Shown: piece after piece, positions 41,612 to 53,277 of the stretch
How positions within the stretch are numbered: position 1 is the first letter of the stretch
Layout of the letters: each line of letters begins with the position of its first letter
Assembly (NCBI RefSeq): GCF_003286085.1
Contig: NW_020825288.1
Coordinates: forward strand, 13,454,001-13,518,000
Source: Drosophila persimilis
Taxonomy: Eukaryota > Arthropoda > Insecta > Diptera > Drosophilidae
Reading direction: 5' to 3'
DNA length: 64,000 nt
Position numbers and translations under genes: made by a program
The notes under the pieces: model-generated
What the model was told of the DNA's origin: nothing
Seen by the model: only the letters and a program-made list of their open reading frames with translations
Databases searched by the model: none

Positions 41612-43023
41612 AAGAGCAACCCAGCAGCCGAGGATCGCATCGCCTTGGATCGGATCGGTCTCTGTCAATCAGGGTAGCCACGATGCAGATGCGGCTCAGG
41701 CTGGAACTGAGATTGAGGATCGATCGTGGGTCCCGCGTACCGGCAACGATCGGTGTTTGTGTTGAGTGGCCGTCGCCATTAGGCAAATTCAACGATCGAT
41801 TGCCGCATCGAGACGATGGCGGATGGGGGGTGCGCGCTCCAGCCAATTTGAGTTTTATCGACGGCAGCAATTTGCAGTTACTTGTGAACTACCTGAGAAG
41901 CCGTTGCATATCGCAGATCGCAGATCCACTCGGACTTCAGCTTCCAGCTCCCAGCCCCAGCCCCAGCCCCAGACACGCATCCGTATTAATAACCACAAAA
42001 AATAACGATCGATTGCGGTTATTAGAGGCAATTTGGCCAACAACATTTTCTGCGTCTGCGTCTGCGTTCGCGTCCTGGCCTGCGCCGTGTTCCTTCTTCT
42101 CCGTGTTATTTTTTGATAAATCGTTCCAAATTTATTGGTTGATTAAAAGTTATTGCACTAGCGCCTAAGTGGTTAATGATACCCGTACAGATCCCGATTT
42201 CCACTGCCCGCGATCTACCTCTCAAACATTTGCTCTAGCATGAAATGAATTTGATTTTAATTGACAAACGCGTCAAGCAAGTTGCAGCAAATTGGCTCGC
42301 CCGATCCCCGATCCCCGATCCGCAATCCCCAATCCCCGGTGCTCGATGCTCGATCGTTTGAGCGGTGATCAGTGCAACAACTTCATCATGCATGTGCATG
42401 CCGATCCGTCAGTCGGTGGATGTATGCATGGGCGGCAACCCGGCAGCCCCATTAGCCGACCAAATGGCGATCTCAAGCTGCGCCCGCTTCGGTCCACTCC
42501 CGGTCCTAGCTGACAGCTGCTGGTCGCTCTCCTCGATCGACGATCGACGGCCGACAGACGACAGACGACAGAGAATCGCCTTAATTTCGCCCTGACTCTG
42601 TCCTGCTCTGTGGATGTCTTAATGACACATAAATGATCATCGTGTGTACTCGGCCACGGGGTTGCTCTGACACATTTTTGCAAAAACTGACATGCCGGAC
42701 CACTCCGACTCCGACTCCGACTCCGCTTCATTGTCCTAGTTCTTGTCCCGCTCTGGTCGGTGCTGGTGCTGGTGCTGGTGCTGGTGCTGGGGTGTCAAAA
42801 GAGGCAACCTTTTGACATTTATACCCCCCGACAATGGCCAGTCATTTATTAGGCAAACAATGAGCGGCCTGAAGTGCCACTCGCCAGCACAGAAGGACCG
42901 CTCTTCAAGGGTCTCTTTGTGCGGCAGCTGAGCCACAGACGGGCTCGAGGACAATGCGAGGATCGCCTGGCTCTGGCCGCTGGCTATTTACATATGGTTT
43001 AGGCCCAAGTGTGAAATTCCTTT

Positions 43024-43046
43024 TGGGTTTGGGTTTGGGTTTGGGT
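43024..43046 (+). repeat. (TTTGGG)n G-quadruplex-type repeat
   Basis: Four GGG runs are separated by exact TTT loops. The unit resembles a telomeric repeat, but insects of this group do not use such telomeres, so I read it as a simple repeat. Confidence 0.75.
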
Positions 43047-43112
43047 GTGAGGTGTAGCTGTCGTCATCTTAGAAGTTTGTCGAGCACCGCAGGAAGTGTA
43101 TATCCTTGACAT

Positions 43113-43136
43113 GATCAATCGATCGATCGATTGATC
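43113..43136. repeat. 24-bp perfect palindrome of GATC/ATCGAT units
   Basis: The stretch is identical to its reverse complement over 24 bases and contains several ATCGAT cores, which overlap DREF/BEAF-type words. Confidence 0.75.
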
Positions 43137-46100
43137 GATTCCCCTATGTATTTGCATACCAGACATTAAGTTCACAAATTACCAGCTTCGTCTCTTCTCG
43201 TAATTTGTGATCGTGTCGGTAATTGCCGAGTAGCTCCAACTGAAACATTAACTGAGACTCGGAACGAAACCGACACCGAAACTAAAACTGGGGCCGAGCT
43301 TTCCCTTTATGGGTAGGCTATAAAAACTTATTGACAGGCCAAAGACAATTACCAAATTGTAAACGCTGACCAGGCCCCTCGGCCAGCACGCCGTCGAGGA
43401 CAAGGTGCAACCGGAGAGCCGCTCGGTTCCAGAGAGCTCATTAAACTGCACTTAACGAGTGGAGCAACGCGCTGGCAATTGGCAATGATCTCGATTTATG
43501 AGCGACAAAGTGGAGCCTCGATAAAAGGGCGGCCTGCGAGACGAAAACTGGGCTAATGAAAGCGTTAATGTAACTCTTGGCCGGCCGCAGACGAAGATCA
43601 TCATCGTTCCCATCGTGGTCGTAATGCTCCACCAATGATGCTGATGCTGATGCTGATGATGATGATGATGAGGATGCTCCGTCTCGGTCTGGTTGTGTCC
43701 CTGCCTCTCGTATTTGTTTTAAATCACTTGGCCAAATGCCAGACATAATTCATGCTTCTCTATAGGTTTGTTTTGCTCGTCTGGGTGTGCATATGAAGCA
43801 TACGCCTCCGTGTGCCACGTAAGTCATCCGCTCAGGTTCTGGCTTCGACTCGGACAGTGGTTCTGGTTGTGGCTTTGGCTTTCGGACTGGGAGCTGGGAG
43901 CTGGGCCAAGATTTCGTTTCGTTTCGTTTCGTTGCAAGGAATTTGAATTTGAACGCCAGACATTTGGGCGTTGCACGGTTGTAAATTCATTTGTTAAACG
44001 ATGCGCTCATAAAATTTGCGCCCTTTTTTTACGGCCCCGAACTCGACTCCAACTCCGAAGCCGAGTTGCGTTGCGTTGAGAACTTGCCAAGGCCCCAGAG
44101 CTCACAGAGCACACAGGACAACAAGGGGCGTGGCCGACTTCCATCTCTGGCAGGTCTGTGGCAGCAGCAGTGCCATTGCGCCGTCCAGGGCCCTGTCCTG
44201 TCCCTGTTCTGCCCCTGTCCTCCCCGGCCCTCATCGTCGTCGTGTCCCTGCAGGCAGATAAAAAGTTCAACAGCAGCGCGATTTATTTGCCAGAGTCGTC
44301 GCCGCAGACACGGCGCCAGCTGAGCGGCTTTTGGGCTGCCAGGAGCTTGCCCTCGCCAAAAATTCTACAATAATTATATATCTCACACATACTCTTTCCC
44401 GCACATACACACAAACACACACACACACATGCAAATTGCGAGAAGAAATTTCAGCTAATTTGCCAACATTTAAATGTACAAAAAAGCCTGGCTGATGAGG
44501 CACAGTCCCAGTCCCCATACCCATACCCATACCCATTTCCACATCCCAACCACAAGCACTCATCCAGCTGCCCCTTAGAGCGTGTTAATTCGACGTGTTT
44601 TTCGCCGTGGCCAGCAACAGCACGGACACAGACAGACAGAAAAAGTCAAGAGAAAGAGAGAGCCATTTAGGGCCAAGTATTTGCACTGCGTGCGATGCTG
44701 GGGATACGGCTGCGGCTGCGTCTGTGGCTGCTGCATCCTCATGAAATTCATGCGGATTTCATGGAATAAAAACTCGCGTAAAAAACGTCAAATTGCAACA
44801 CCTCGAGGGCACACACAGATACAGGTACAGGCGCACAGATACTCGCACAGAGCCACTGACACCGAACCAGAATCGAGAATCCAGAGTCCAGAACCAAGCA
44901 CAGTCCCCAGATCCACAGAGGCCATAGAGGGGCTGTCTCAGTCCATAAGTTAGCCATGTCTTATCCTCTCCACGCGGTCCTCTCCTTGCCATCCCAGGGC
45001 CTGCCCTCATAATAATTGCGTATCTGGCAGATGCAATTTATCCGTGAATTTGTTTTTAATTTTCAACACATTCGCTAATTTGATTTTTAACTTCGTTTCG
45101 AGCACTGCCTCGGTCTCAATCACAGACAGGCCCAACCAAATTGCTGCACCTAATCGTGGACGTGGATGTGGTCCCTGGATATGGATGGGGATTGGGATTG
45201 GGAATGAGAACGAGAACGAGAATGGGATGGGATGGGATGGGATGTGGATGATGCTACGAGAGAACGAACAGTGTCCAACACCCGCTTTCATTTATAATTT
45301 TGTGCAACTCACTTTGGTAAGGCCCATGCCCATTCCCATTGCCTGGCTGTGGCCCAAGACGTTAGTCCCCCAGGTCTGTTCCCAAGTATGAAGTGTTTTT
45401 TGTCCTCCTCGACCCCTCCGCGAGCTTTTTTTGTATCTTTTTTAGCTGCACGGGGCGCTGCTTGTTAGTCGCGTAATTTATGTTCCACCAGATACTCGTT
45501 GGCGTTGCTTGGACCGAGGACCGAGGACCGAGGACCGACCAGCCACAGTCCGCTCTACAGCTCTACAGCTCCACCGCCCTGCCTCTTCCTACTGGGCACG
45601 TTTCGCGGGATAGTCCACCTCCTGGCCGGTGCGGTGTCTTGGCTTGTCTTTGCTTATTCCCTTATCCGTTGTTATCCATGGGACGAGTTGTTTGCGCAGG
45701 CGCAACCCAACGGAACGCAAGAGCCACAAAAAATGGTAGGAAATAAAAATACAAATCGATTTTCAACGCAACGATGCAGCGCGATCCCAATCCGATCCCG
45801 ATCCCGCGCCTCAAAATGCACAGTGAGCGTGAAAGGATTAAGGACTATTAGTGGCCACAGACAAAACTGTCCAAAGCAGTTGCTGAAGAGAGGCATACGA
45901 TAGGGATAGGACCTCCCCTCCACAAGTTTGTGAAATGGATAATGATACATTTGGTGACCTCTTCAAATGAGCGTCTAAACTTCTAAAAACCCTCCTTCTA
46001 AACACTCCTCACACTCTGAACAACCTCTTGGTAACCCTATAGCATATAGCATATGCCATATCTACGGGTGACCTCATCAGCTCTCCCTTCTCTTTCCCAA

Positions 46101-46724
46101 TGACTTGGCCTGGCTGCTACCACTCGCACTACTGCCAGCAACTATAATCCACACCTTAGCTTTATGGCCAATAATTTTGCTGGCAACAAGAACATGAACC
46201 GGAAACATAACAAATCATAAATTAAACCCTCGTTAAGCGAACTTATTGCACTGGGCAGTGGAGCGGTCTCGCCCATGCGCCATAACTGGGTTCGGGATCG
46301 GGATAGGGAACTGGAACTGAGACCACTGAGGGTCCTCCTACCTTTCTCCCCCCTTGCCACACCGCACTGCATGCCACTAAAGGAGTCCAGGAGTTCGAAT
46401 TCGTTCATTCGTTGTCGATGCCTGGTGCGTTCTGTTCTGTTCTGTTCTGTTCGGTTCGGTTCTCTGGAGTAATTTGCTTCTTCTTTATGCCTTTCAGTTT
46501 CAGTGCGTGGCTGTGAGTTTTATTTTATGTTACTACTTGTTTAAATTATATTGCGCTATTAAGCGAATTTAATGAAAACGCTCCGAGGCCCCGACGTGCG
46601 AAAGGGACGACCGGAGAGTGTGCGTGAGAAAGAGCCAGTTATAGGGTGCTCGTGCTCCTCCATCACGGCCTCGTTAGGTGTAAAATAAAGTTCAGCAAAT
46701 CGAACGTGTTGAAGTTGTTTCTCC

Positions 46725-46758
<34 letters not shown>
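46725..46758 (+). repeat. (ATG)n trinucleotide repeat
   Basis: About eleven ATG/GAT units. It makes a run of Ser or Ile in shadow frames but is not in a believable gene. Confidence 0.9.
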
Positions 46759-46759
<1 letters not shown>

Positions 46760-47362
46760 AACGATGATTGTGGCTGATGGTGGATGGGGAGCAGCAAAAA
46801 CAAGATAAAGATTAAGATCCAGGGGACAATCAGTGGGTCTACCGGCCACATGCCGCACAAATTGCGCTTAATCCATTGGCATTTCATTATTAAGCAATTT
46901 TCTGCGCTTTCCAGCAGGACGAACGCAATCCGCGGAACAACACACAAAAAACCGAAAATCCGTTCATCTTGCTGCCGGGGCAATTTAAATTTTTATGCAA
47001 TTTGTACAAAAATGCTGTTATTTTTGCACAAAAGTAGCATAATTATTTCCGAGAACCGGACCCAGGGCCTGAAATGAATCGAATCGAAAGCGTCTTGTTC
47101 CAGGCTTTCCGACAAAAAAAAACACATGTCAACGAAAATCATTGCAGACGACACATTATCCTCACGGCAAAACGATGCTAATCCATCACGGAACCAGACT
47201 GGGACTCGGACGCAGACCCATATCCACATCCATCTACAGCTCCAGCTTCAGCAGACGAAATGTCACTTAAGCATGTGATCGAGAGAAGATGAAGGGAGAA
47301 GCGAGAAAAGAGAAAAGGAGAGCTCTCAAAATCAAGCGAATGACATTAGCCGAGGGTCAGGG

Positions 47363-47556
47363 ATCGAGGATCGAGGATCGGGGCAGGGCCAGTGCTCCTT
47401 ATAGCTAACCAAGTGCGATCAGCGATCAGTTATGAGATCAGAACAAAAGAACTCTTACTGTAAACGAGGGCAGACCCCAGAGCCAAATCACGACGCACAG
47501 TCTGGCAGAACGTGGTCGCTGATCGTCGATCCCGATCCCGATCCTCGATCCTCGAT
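47363..47556. repeat. 20-bp perfect inverted repeat with 154-bp spacer
   Basis: The arms at 47363-47382 and 47537-47556 are exact reverse complements, built from GATCGAG units. The element sits 0.5 kb beyond the 3' end of the Art9-like gene. Both arms are simple-sequence in origin, so the pairing may be incidental. Confidence 0.6.
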
Positions 47557-47999
47557 CGGTGAATTATGCGCGACATCATTTTAAATCGTTGTAGCAACGT
47601 CAAAGCTAAACACCGATCAGTTCAGCCAAGGCAACAGCAACAGCAGCAGCATCAACAAGAGGAACAGGCAAACACAAATCGAACAAAAAGAGACCCACTC
47701 TGGACCCCGCTTGGGCCATTGTCTTTGAGTAGCAACGGTTAGCAGTCGTCGGATCGCCGCCGCCCTAATTGATGCAGCACGGCCATAAATTTTGATCGTC
47801 CAACGACCGCTCAGTCCCCATCCCGTCAGTCCATCCACATCCACATACACATCCCCAACCCCAACCCCATCCCCATCGCAGCTGCAGGAACAGCAACAGC
47901 AACAGCGATCGACGTGTTGGCCTTTCAGAGGAACTGCCCTAAAACGTTGCCATGAATACATCAACATCGACATCAGCATGAACATTGCATTCGAATCCC

Positions 48000-48005
48000 T
48001 TTATT
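48000..48005 (-). terminator. Poly(A) signal of the Art9-like gene
   Basis: AATAAA on the minus strand lies 66 bases after the stop codon. Confidence 0.5.
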
Positions 48006-48070
48006 TGTTAAACAAAACTGTGTGTCTAAAACTAATACATGTATTACCCTGTCCCTGACTCTTGTGCTCG

Positions 48071-49545
48071 CTAAAACTCTGGCACTGTGTGCGACTCTGC
48101 CCCAGAGTCGAGATCAACTTCAAAATTTGGTTCTGCCATTGGCTCCTCGCCGAACAATAATCCCAAGGAGTCAATCCCTGAATAAAAATCGTACTCTTCT
48201 GTGCGTGAATCTGACTTGGGCTCTAAGTCTGGATCAAAGTCGCCCCCTTTTAGCCCCAGGGAGAACTCTACGCCGCGACGTCGCATTTGATTGTGGTATA
48301 TGCCGAAAACACCTTTCAGTAGCTTATCCTTCACAACAGTACGTTGTCTCTCCAGTATCAAAACCGTCTGCTTCAGATAGGTTACTGGGTGCATGGGCCC
48401 AGTGGAGAACAATCGCTTAGCCCTCTGGTTGGGCACGGACACCCAAATCTCGGAGTGCAGTGCAAAAGCTATGAGTATCCCGTCCTCCAGAATCCGCAGT
48501 TTGAAGGGCGTATTGAAGCAATCCTCGTCCTCCTGGGCCGTGTAGAGATCGACAGACTTAAGGAGAAACTTCTCGCTGATGACATCCACCGGGCCTACAT
48601 GAGCATCTAATAAAGTTGGCAATGGCCTATCGTCTTCTTCATCGTCTTCCCAATCGGAATTATTGTCTGCATCAGCAGAGTGAGTGCGATTGTCCTGGTC
48701 GTCTTCTATTGTGTCGTCCTGATAACCTTCCGTGTACTTGATAGGATTATCATAAAGGCCGGTAATATAAAGCTTTCCAATATTCGGAAAGATTAGGCCG
48801 CCCTTTACCAGCCACTTGTCCCGGGCATAGAGAACATCCTTGAACCGCGAGCCCACGAAGACCGAATGTCTGTGAAGGGAAAAGTATAAGACACTCGATG
48901 TCCATCGACTTTGCAACTCTGTACCAACCCAATCCACTCGGAGACTATAACATCAACATGAGTCAGGCCAAAGGGCAGCTCGATCTCGGAAATGGGACCC
49001 TTCATCGGCACGAACACATTGCCATATCCATGAGCGGTGGCATTCACCAATACATATGCAGCAGCACTCTCATTGCCCGTGGCAATGACCAGCGCAGCCC
49101 CAGCCTGGATGCAATACTGACTGAGGATGCCGCAGCAGCAGCCTACGTCCAAGACAATCTAGGGTTCGTAGGGGGTTATTGGACGGCCGGAGGAAAATTG
49201 CATCCTTCCATATCTTACCTTGTTGGTGAATAGATCCAAGTTGCGGTTAATAAACTTGCATAAGGCGACTGCAGACTTTTGATCCATCACCATATCTAGC
49301 GTATCATTCTGTGTGTCCTGCGATTCGCTGTCCCTATTGTCTTCCGAAAGCCCATCAGGATCCTGCTGCTCTGAATAATCCTCTTCATTCCCCGAATATG
49401 TATGGTCCTGATTCTCATCTATATAATCCAAATCTAAAACAGATTCATCTTCGATTTGCTCCTCCGGGATCCTTTCAAAGCCCATTTCTATCTGGGCCAG
49501 CTCCAATAGATCATAATCTTCGACGGGAATAACATCACACTTCAT
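48071..49545 (-). CDS. Art9: Divergent protein arginine methyltransferase, probable pseudoenzyme
   Basis: The gene has three exons on the minus strand, 49545-49219, 49158-48929 and 48869-48071, with introns of 60 and 59 bp in phases 0 and 2, and encodes 451 residues. The PRMT fold is clear: VLDVGCCCGILS (111-122), SEWIG (182-186) and YARDKWL (200-206). Key residues are changed. The GxGxG of motif I is broken by CCC (116-118), the acidic residue that holds the SAM ribose is Gly137, the second Glu of the catalytic double-E loop is Gly192, and the THW loop reads TYL (349-351). Acidic stretches fill residues 18-83, 237-266 and the C-terminus. All this argues against methyltransferase activity and for a scaffold or chaperone-like role, which is inference. 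The symbol rests on divergence and on my memory that Art9 and Art6 neighbour E5/ems in melanogaster. Confidence 0.8.
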
Positions 49546-50881
49546 TTTTATCTCTGGACTCTGGTGTGTACTCGAAAAAAAATTGTTTTAGTTTTATTCA
49601 GAAAGTGAAATACAATTATTAGTTTAAAGTGAGTTGTTACGCGTTCGTTGACAAATTGAGAATATGTAGAGGTGATTCAAGTTAGGCATCGGAGTTTTAA
49701 ACCAGTGCTTCATTGATGAAACTTTTTCTCCCAGAATTATGAACTAGAACGCTAGACTGAATGCTGAAAACATTCCCATGCCCCCACGTCTCCACTGCTT
49801 ATCGCCAGGCGAGAGCGAGTGGCAACAATTAGTTATGAGAAAAGTGTGGGATCGCAGCACCTTATCAACAGGCTCTGGCAGGACTAACCCCATGGGCCCA
49901 GGCCCGGGGTTAAGCTGTCTAACGAGTCTCTAATTTATAGATGGCTCGTTGCGCAGTGTCCCGCTCCGTTGACAAATGCCAGCAATCCGATACCCAGACA
50001 ACAAGACGGAGGAGAACAAGGAATGGCTATTGGAATGGGTGAAGCGGGAAGCAATACAAATTGAGATGTTTGTTGGGCCTACGCTGCGATCTGTAGCTGT
50101 GGCTGTGGCTGTTGTTTAGAATTTTGTTAATGTGCGCTGCAGGGAGCAACGCTGGAACAAGTGTTGGCCAGAAATCAAAGATCTTCGTCGTTGCCCGTTG
50201 GACGTTGCCTCATTTGTGGCGCTTTTGTGTGCGCTAGATAACCAATATTTTATAATCATGTCCAATAATGGTGTGCATATTAATTTCATGAACGTATAAA
50301 GCAGTTTTATGGCTTTTTAAGAACTGCCATTAACAAAGGCCGGCCATGCACAAACACAAAACGAGCTGACAAGAGATTTCTGGAGCCTCTCGACCCTCGA
50401 AATCGACACAGAACTTGTGTGTTGTGTGTGTAGGGCACCTCGAGACGAAACGAGACAATGTAAATGGCTAAAATAGTAAATAGAGTTATAAACGCATAAA
50501 AGGCGTTCATTGTGGGCCCACGGCGTTGGCTTTCACAAATTTATACGACGGGCCATCAATTAATTAGGGGAGAAGAGCAGCAGACACAGACATTTTCACA
50601 TTCCCGACTGCGTCTGGATTGGGGGATCTAAGCTCTTTTCTGGCTTCGAAATTAATTTGTTAAGAAAGTCGTTAACATTTCGATTTCGGTTGTCCACTTT
50701 CTAAGCTTCGACGCGATTGATTGCCGTCCCCGAGGCACTTCTCGACCCTCGTTTAACGACCCATTTTATGGCAGTTATCATTTCTGTTCAGCGCATTTAA
50801 TGGTCGACGCGAATAAGGCGAATATCTGTTGATGGCATTTGAGTCATCTCACGATCCGATGCGATCCCCGATCCCCATGAG
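49546..50881. other. Intergenic region between the two PRMT genes
   Basis: No gene is seen. It must hold the Art9-like promoter (right after 49545) and the 3' end of the Art6-like gene. ATTAAA on the minus strand at 50796-50801 is a likely poly(A) signal, 81 bases after the Art6 stop. Confidence 0.5.
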
Positions 50882-51988
50882 CTACAGCTTCTGAGAGGAG
50901 TTAAAGTACTTGAATTGCGACGCCTGGCCCTTGGCTCCCTTGGAGCGGATGCCCAGCTCGAAGTTCATGCAGCGACTGTTCTCCGAGCTGGGGAACATCC
51001 CGAACCCGCCGATGATCCGTTCTTTGGCCTGGACATAAAGGGGATTGTCCAGGTGCAGGACGGTCTGCTCCCAGTGCGTCCAAGGCGCATGTGGCGAGGT
51101 GGAAAGCGTCACGGGCGTCTCCGTCTGGCCCCCTAAGAAGGCCACGTCAAAGTACAAGATCATCGAATGGATTATCCCGGTGCGGAGGACCTCCAGTTCA
51201 AACATAGAGCGAAACTTTATCGGTGTGTTTGGTGCGCTCTCCAGGCGAGTCGTGTGCACGAGATAGTCGCTCGTCAGCACATTCTGGGAGGCTACACAGT
51301 CCACGACCGCCTCATGGGAGACCTGAATCTTGACGCTGCTCATGTCGAAGCCCTCCACGTTGTTCCAGAAGTCATTGTTGAGAGACCGATGCGGATCACA
51401 GGCACCGGCTATCCACAGATTGGCCACATTGGGCAGGACCAGGCCTCCGGGGCGCAGCCACTTGTCGCGGGCGAAGAGCACCGAGTGCAGCATGCCCTCC
51501 ATGTACAAGGCGTTCCTAATGAGAAGAGAAGTAAGTAGGAGAGTGCTCCCTGGTTCGGTTACTCACCCCATCCACTCGGACACGATTATGTCCACCTGCT
51601 GAATGCCATCTGGCAGCTCAACCTCCTCGATCAGCCCCTGGACAACATTCACCACGTTCTCCTTTCCATTATCCTTCACTATCTGACTGGCCAATGCGGC
51701 AATGTCCGCGTTCTCCACTCCTATCACCTTGCTGGCCCCCGCCTTGGCCGCAAAGAGCGAGAGAATCCCCATCCCGCAGCCCACATCCAGAACGACCTTG
51801 CCTTCGAAGAGCTGTCGGTTCTGTTCAATGGCATCGCGATAGGCCATGGTGCGCGCTGTGTCCTTTAGCAGGTCCATGTGCGTCTCCAGGCGAGAGTAGG
51901 TCTGAAAGAAGACGCTCTCCTCCACTTCCTCATTCAGCGTGAGATTCTGCAACTTGCCGCTGGAAACATCAACCTGGTCACCAGACAT
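50882..51988 (-). CDS. Art6: Protein arginine N-methyltransferase (type I-like)
   Basis: This enzyme transfers methyl groups from S-adenosylmethionine to protein arginines. It has two exons, 51988-51567 and 51515-50882, with a 51-bp phase-2 intron, and encodes 351 residues, normal for a core PRMT. All motifs are present: FFQTYSRLETHMDLLKD (27-43), motif I VLDVGCGMGILS (66-77), ribose-binding Glu92, the double-E loop with Glu138 and Glu147, YFDV in the beta barrel, and the THW loop (287-289). The ATG gives MSGDQ and leaves a short N-terminus. The intron falls in the Gly codon of SEWMG, as in the neighbouring Art9-like gene, so the two are duplicates. The catalytic set predicts an active enzyme. 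The symbol Art6 rests on locus memory; the family call is firm. Confidence 0.9.
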
Positions 51989-52197
51989 TCCGACAATTCA
52001 CAACTAGAAAAAGATTTAAAATTATATATGAACTCGAATCTGATCTGACACTGTTGTATATAATAAATACCACACACGCACTATGTTATATGTATGTTTT
52101 TCTTAACTTTTTTAACTACAATATTCATTTTTCTTTTCTCGCAAAAAGTCATGCATTATGCAACACTGCATCTTATCTGTCAGAAGCTGTTAATAAA
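51989..52197. promoter_or_regulatory. Divergent promoter region, Art6 and decayed neighbour
   Basis: Only 209 bases separate the two start codons, which point away from each other. The segment is AT-rich and has no clear DRE or Motif 1. A shared bidirectional promoter is inferred from the spacing. Confidence 0.4.
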
Positions 52198-53170
52198 ATG
52201 GTCACATTGTCTCATAATCAGCTGATGATGCGTATCCGCATTTTGTTACAAAATTACGATTTGAATATAAACGGACTTTACGAAGTATTGGAGGCTAAGA
52301 AACCCGACTCCAGCTGCAAAGAATCTTCTAGCAATTGGTAATGTCTAATATTTAAGCAACTTTTCGTACTGCCATTAAATAAGAATTATACTTCACTCGT
52401 CGCTCAGACTAGAAATGTATGACTCCCTACTAGAAGTGGGAAAGAAGATAAGAGTGCACCCTTTAAAGGGATCCGAACCATATACTGACTCTTGGTAAGT
52501 TTAAGGCATTGCACAGGTTGGGTAATATGATTTATTTTTGTACCGTCTATATCCAAGCACCGCTAATTTACTTTACTTGGTTTACAGATCCACTTGCAAG
52601 ACACGAAATCCATGTGGTTCCAGTTAGATTTAATAAGAACGGATTCATTTTATAAAGGAGAGATTCAACACCCATCTACGAGATCGGACCATAAAAAGGC
52701 CAACGCAAGATATCCGACTATAGCATGCCAATAGTATCCAAGAATCGGTTATATCCTCTATCTCTAGCTACTCAAAAACTCATCAATAACATCCTATTCC
52801 ATCCTCTCTTTTAGCATCTCAATGGAAAAAACCAGATAAATCAAAAGCCACCTTTAATGGACCCATTAAAACTTCCAAAAAAAAAAAAGGTCCACCCACG
52901 CAACCGCCTATCACCAAAATCCGTGAAAGAACTATGCCGCCAACACCTCAACGCCGTCCGAAAACCCGTCTAATCCGCACAGCCCTAAAGGCCAGGTTTA
53001 TAGCCAAATTTTAAGAGCTCTACCGGTGCCTGCCGGTACGGCACTACGATCGAGCACTTTCACTGTGGGCCCAAAACGAGAAGGCTGAATACAAATTGTG
53101 CAACATGCGGCCAACGGTTAAAGTGAAAAAATACCTGGATATGCCCGTCATAATTTTTGAAGTGTCATAA
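52198..53170 (+). pseudogene. Decayed multi-exon protein gene, family unknown
   Basis: I do not recognise the family. Protein-like sequence persists through about 1 kb but cannot be read through. Exon 1 (52198-52337) ends at GTAATG, exon 2 (52408-52494) ends at GTAAGT, and a third part begins after TTTACAG at 52588. Splicing exon 1 to exon 2 makes TGA at the junction. The frame of the third part (ARHEIHVVPVRFNKNG...) is one base off. In-frame TAA codons lie at 52653 and 52692. The frame shifts before a TAG at 52812, and another TAA lies at 53012. After it, 51 well-formed codons run to a TAA at 53168-53170. The later part is Lys/Pro-rich (SKKKKGPP) and ends MPVIIFEVS. The many lesions in otherwise good coding sequence point to recent loss. 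AATAAA follows at 53272. Unusual recoding or unseen introns are less likely. Confidence 0.55.
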
Positions 53171-53277
53171 AAATATCTCCATAAGCAGACGAAACTATTA
53201 AATTAGCTCATTAATCAATTTAGTCACAGAGCAACGATAAAAAGGAGCACACACGCGAGGGATTGGAGCACAATAAA

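Larger units (their letters stand above)
33222..47362. other. Gene desert, right part
   Basis: No gene is supported. The stretch holds several microsatellites, CAGAGG and CCAGCC hexamer repeats (41.58 and 41.95 kb), a TTTGGG repeat and a 24-bp palindrome at 43 kb. An unusually AT-rich block at about 40.05-40.6 kb resembles neither neighbour and could be an old inserted element. Open frames here are short and repetitive. Confidence 0.55.

Noticed and set aside
43024-43046. Telomere-like TTTGGG repeat
   Set aside because: Only four units, and Drosophila telomeres are not made of such repeats. It fits the local hexamer class.
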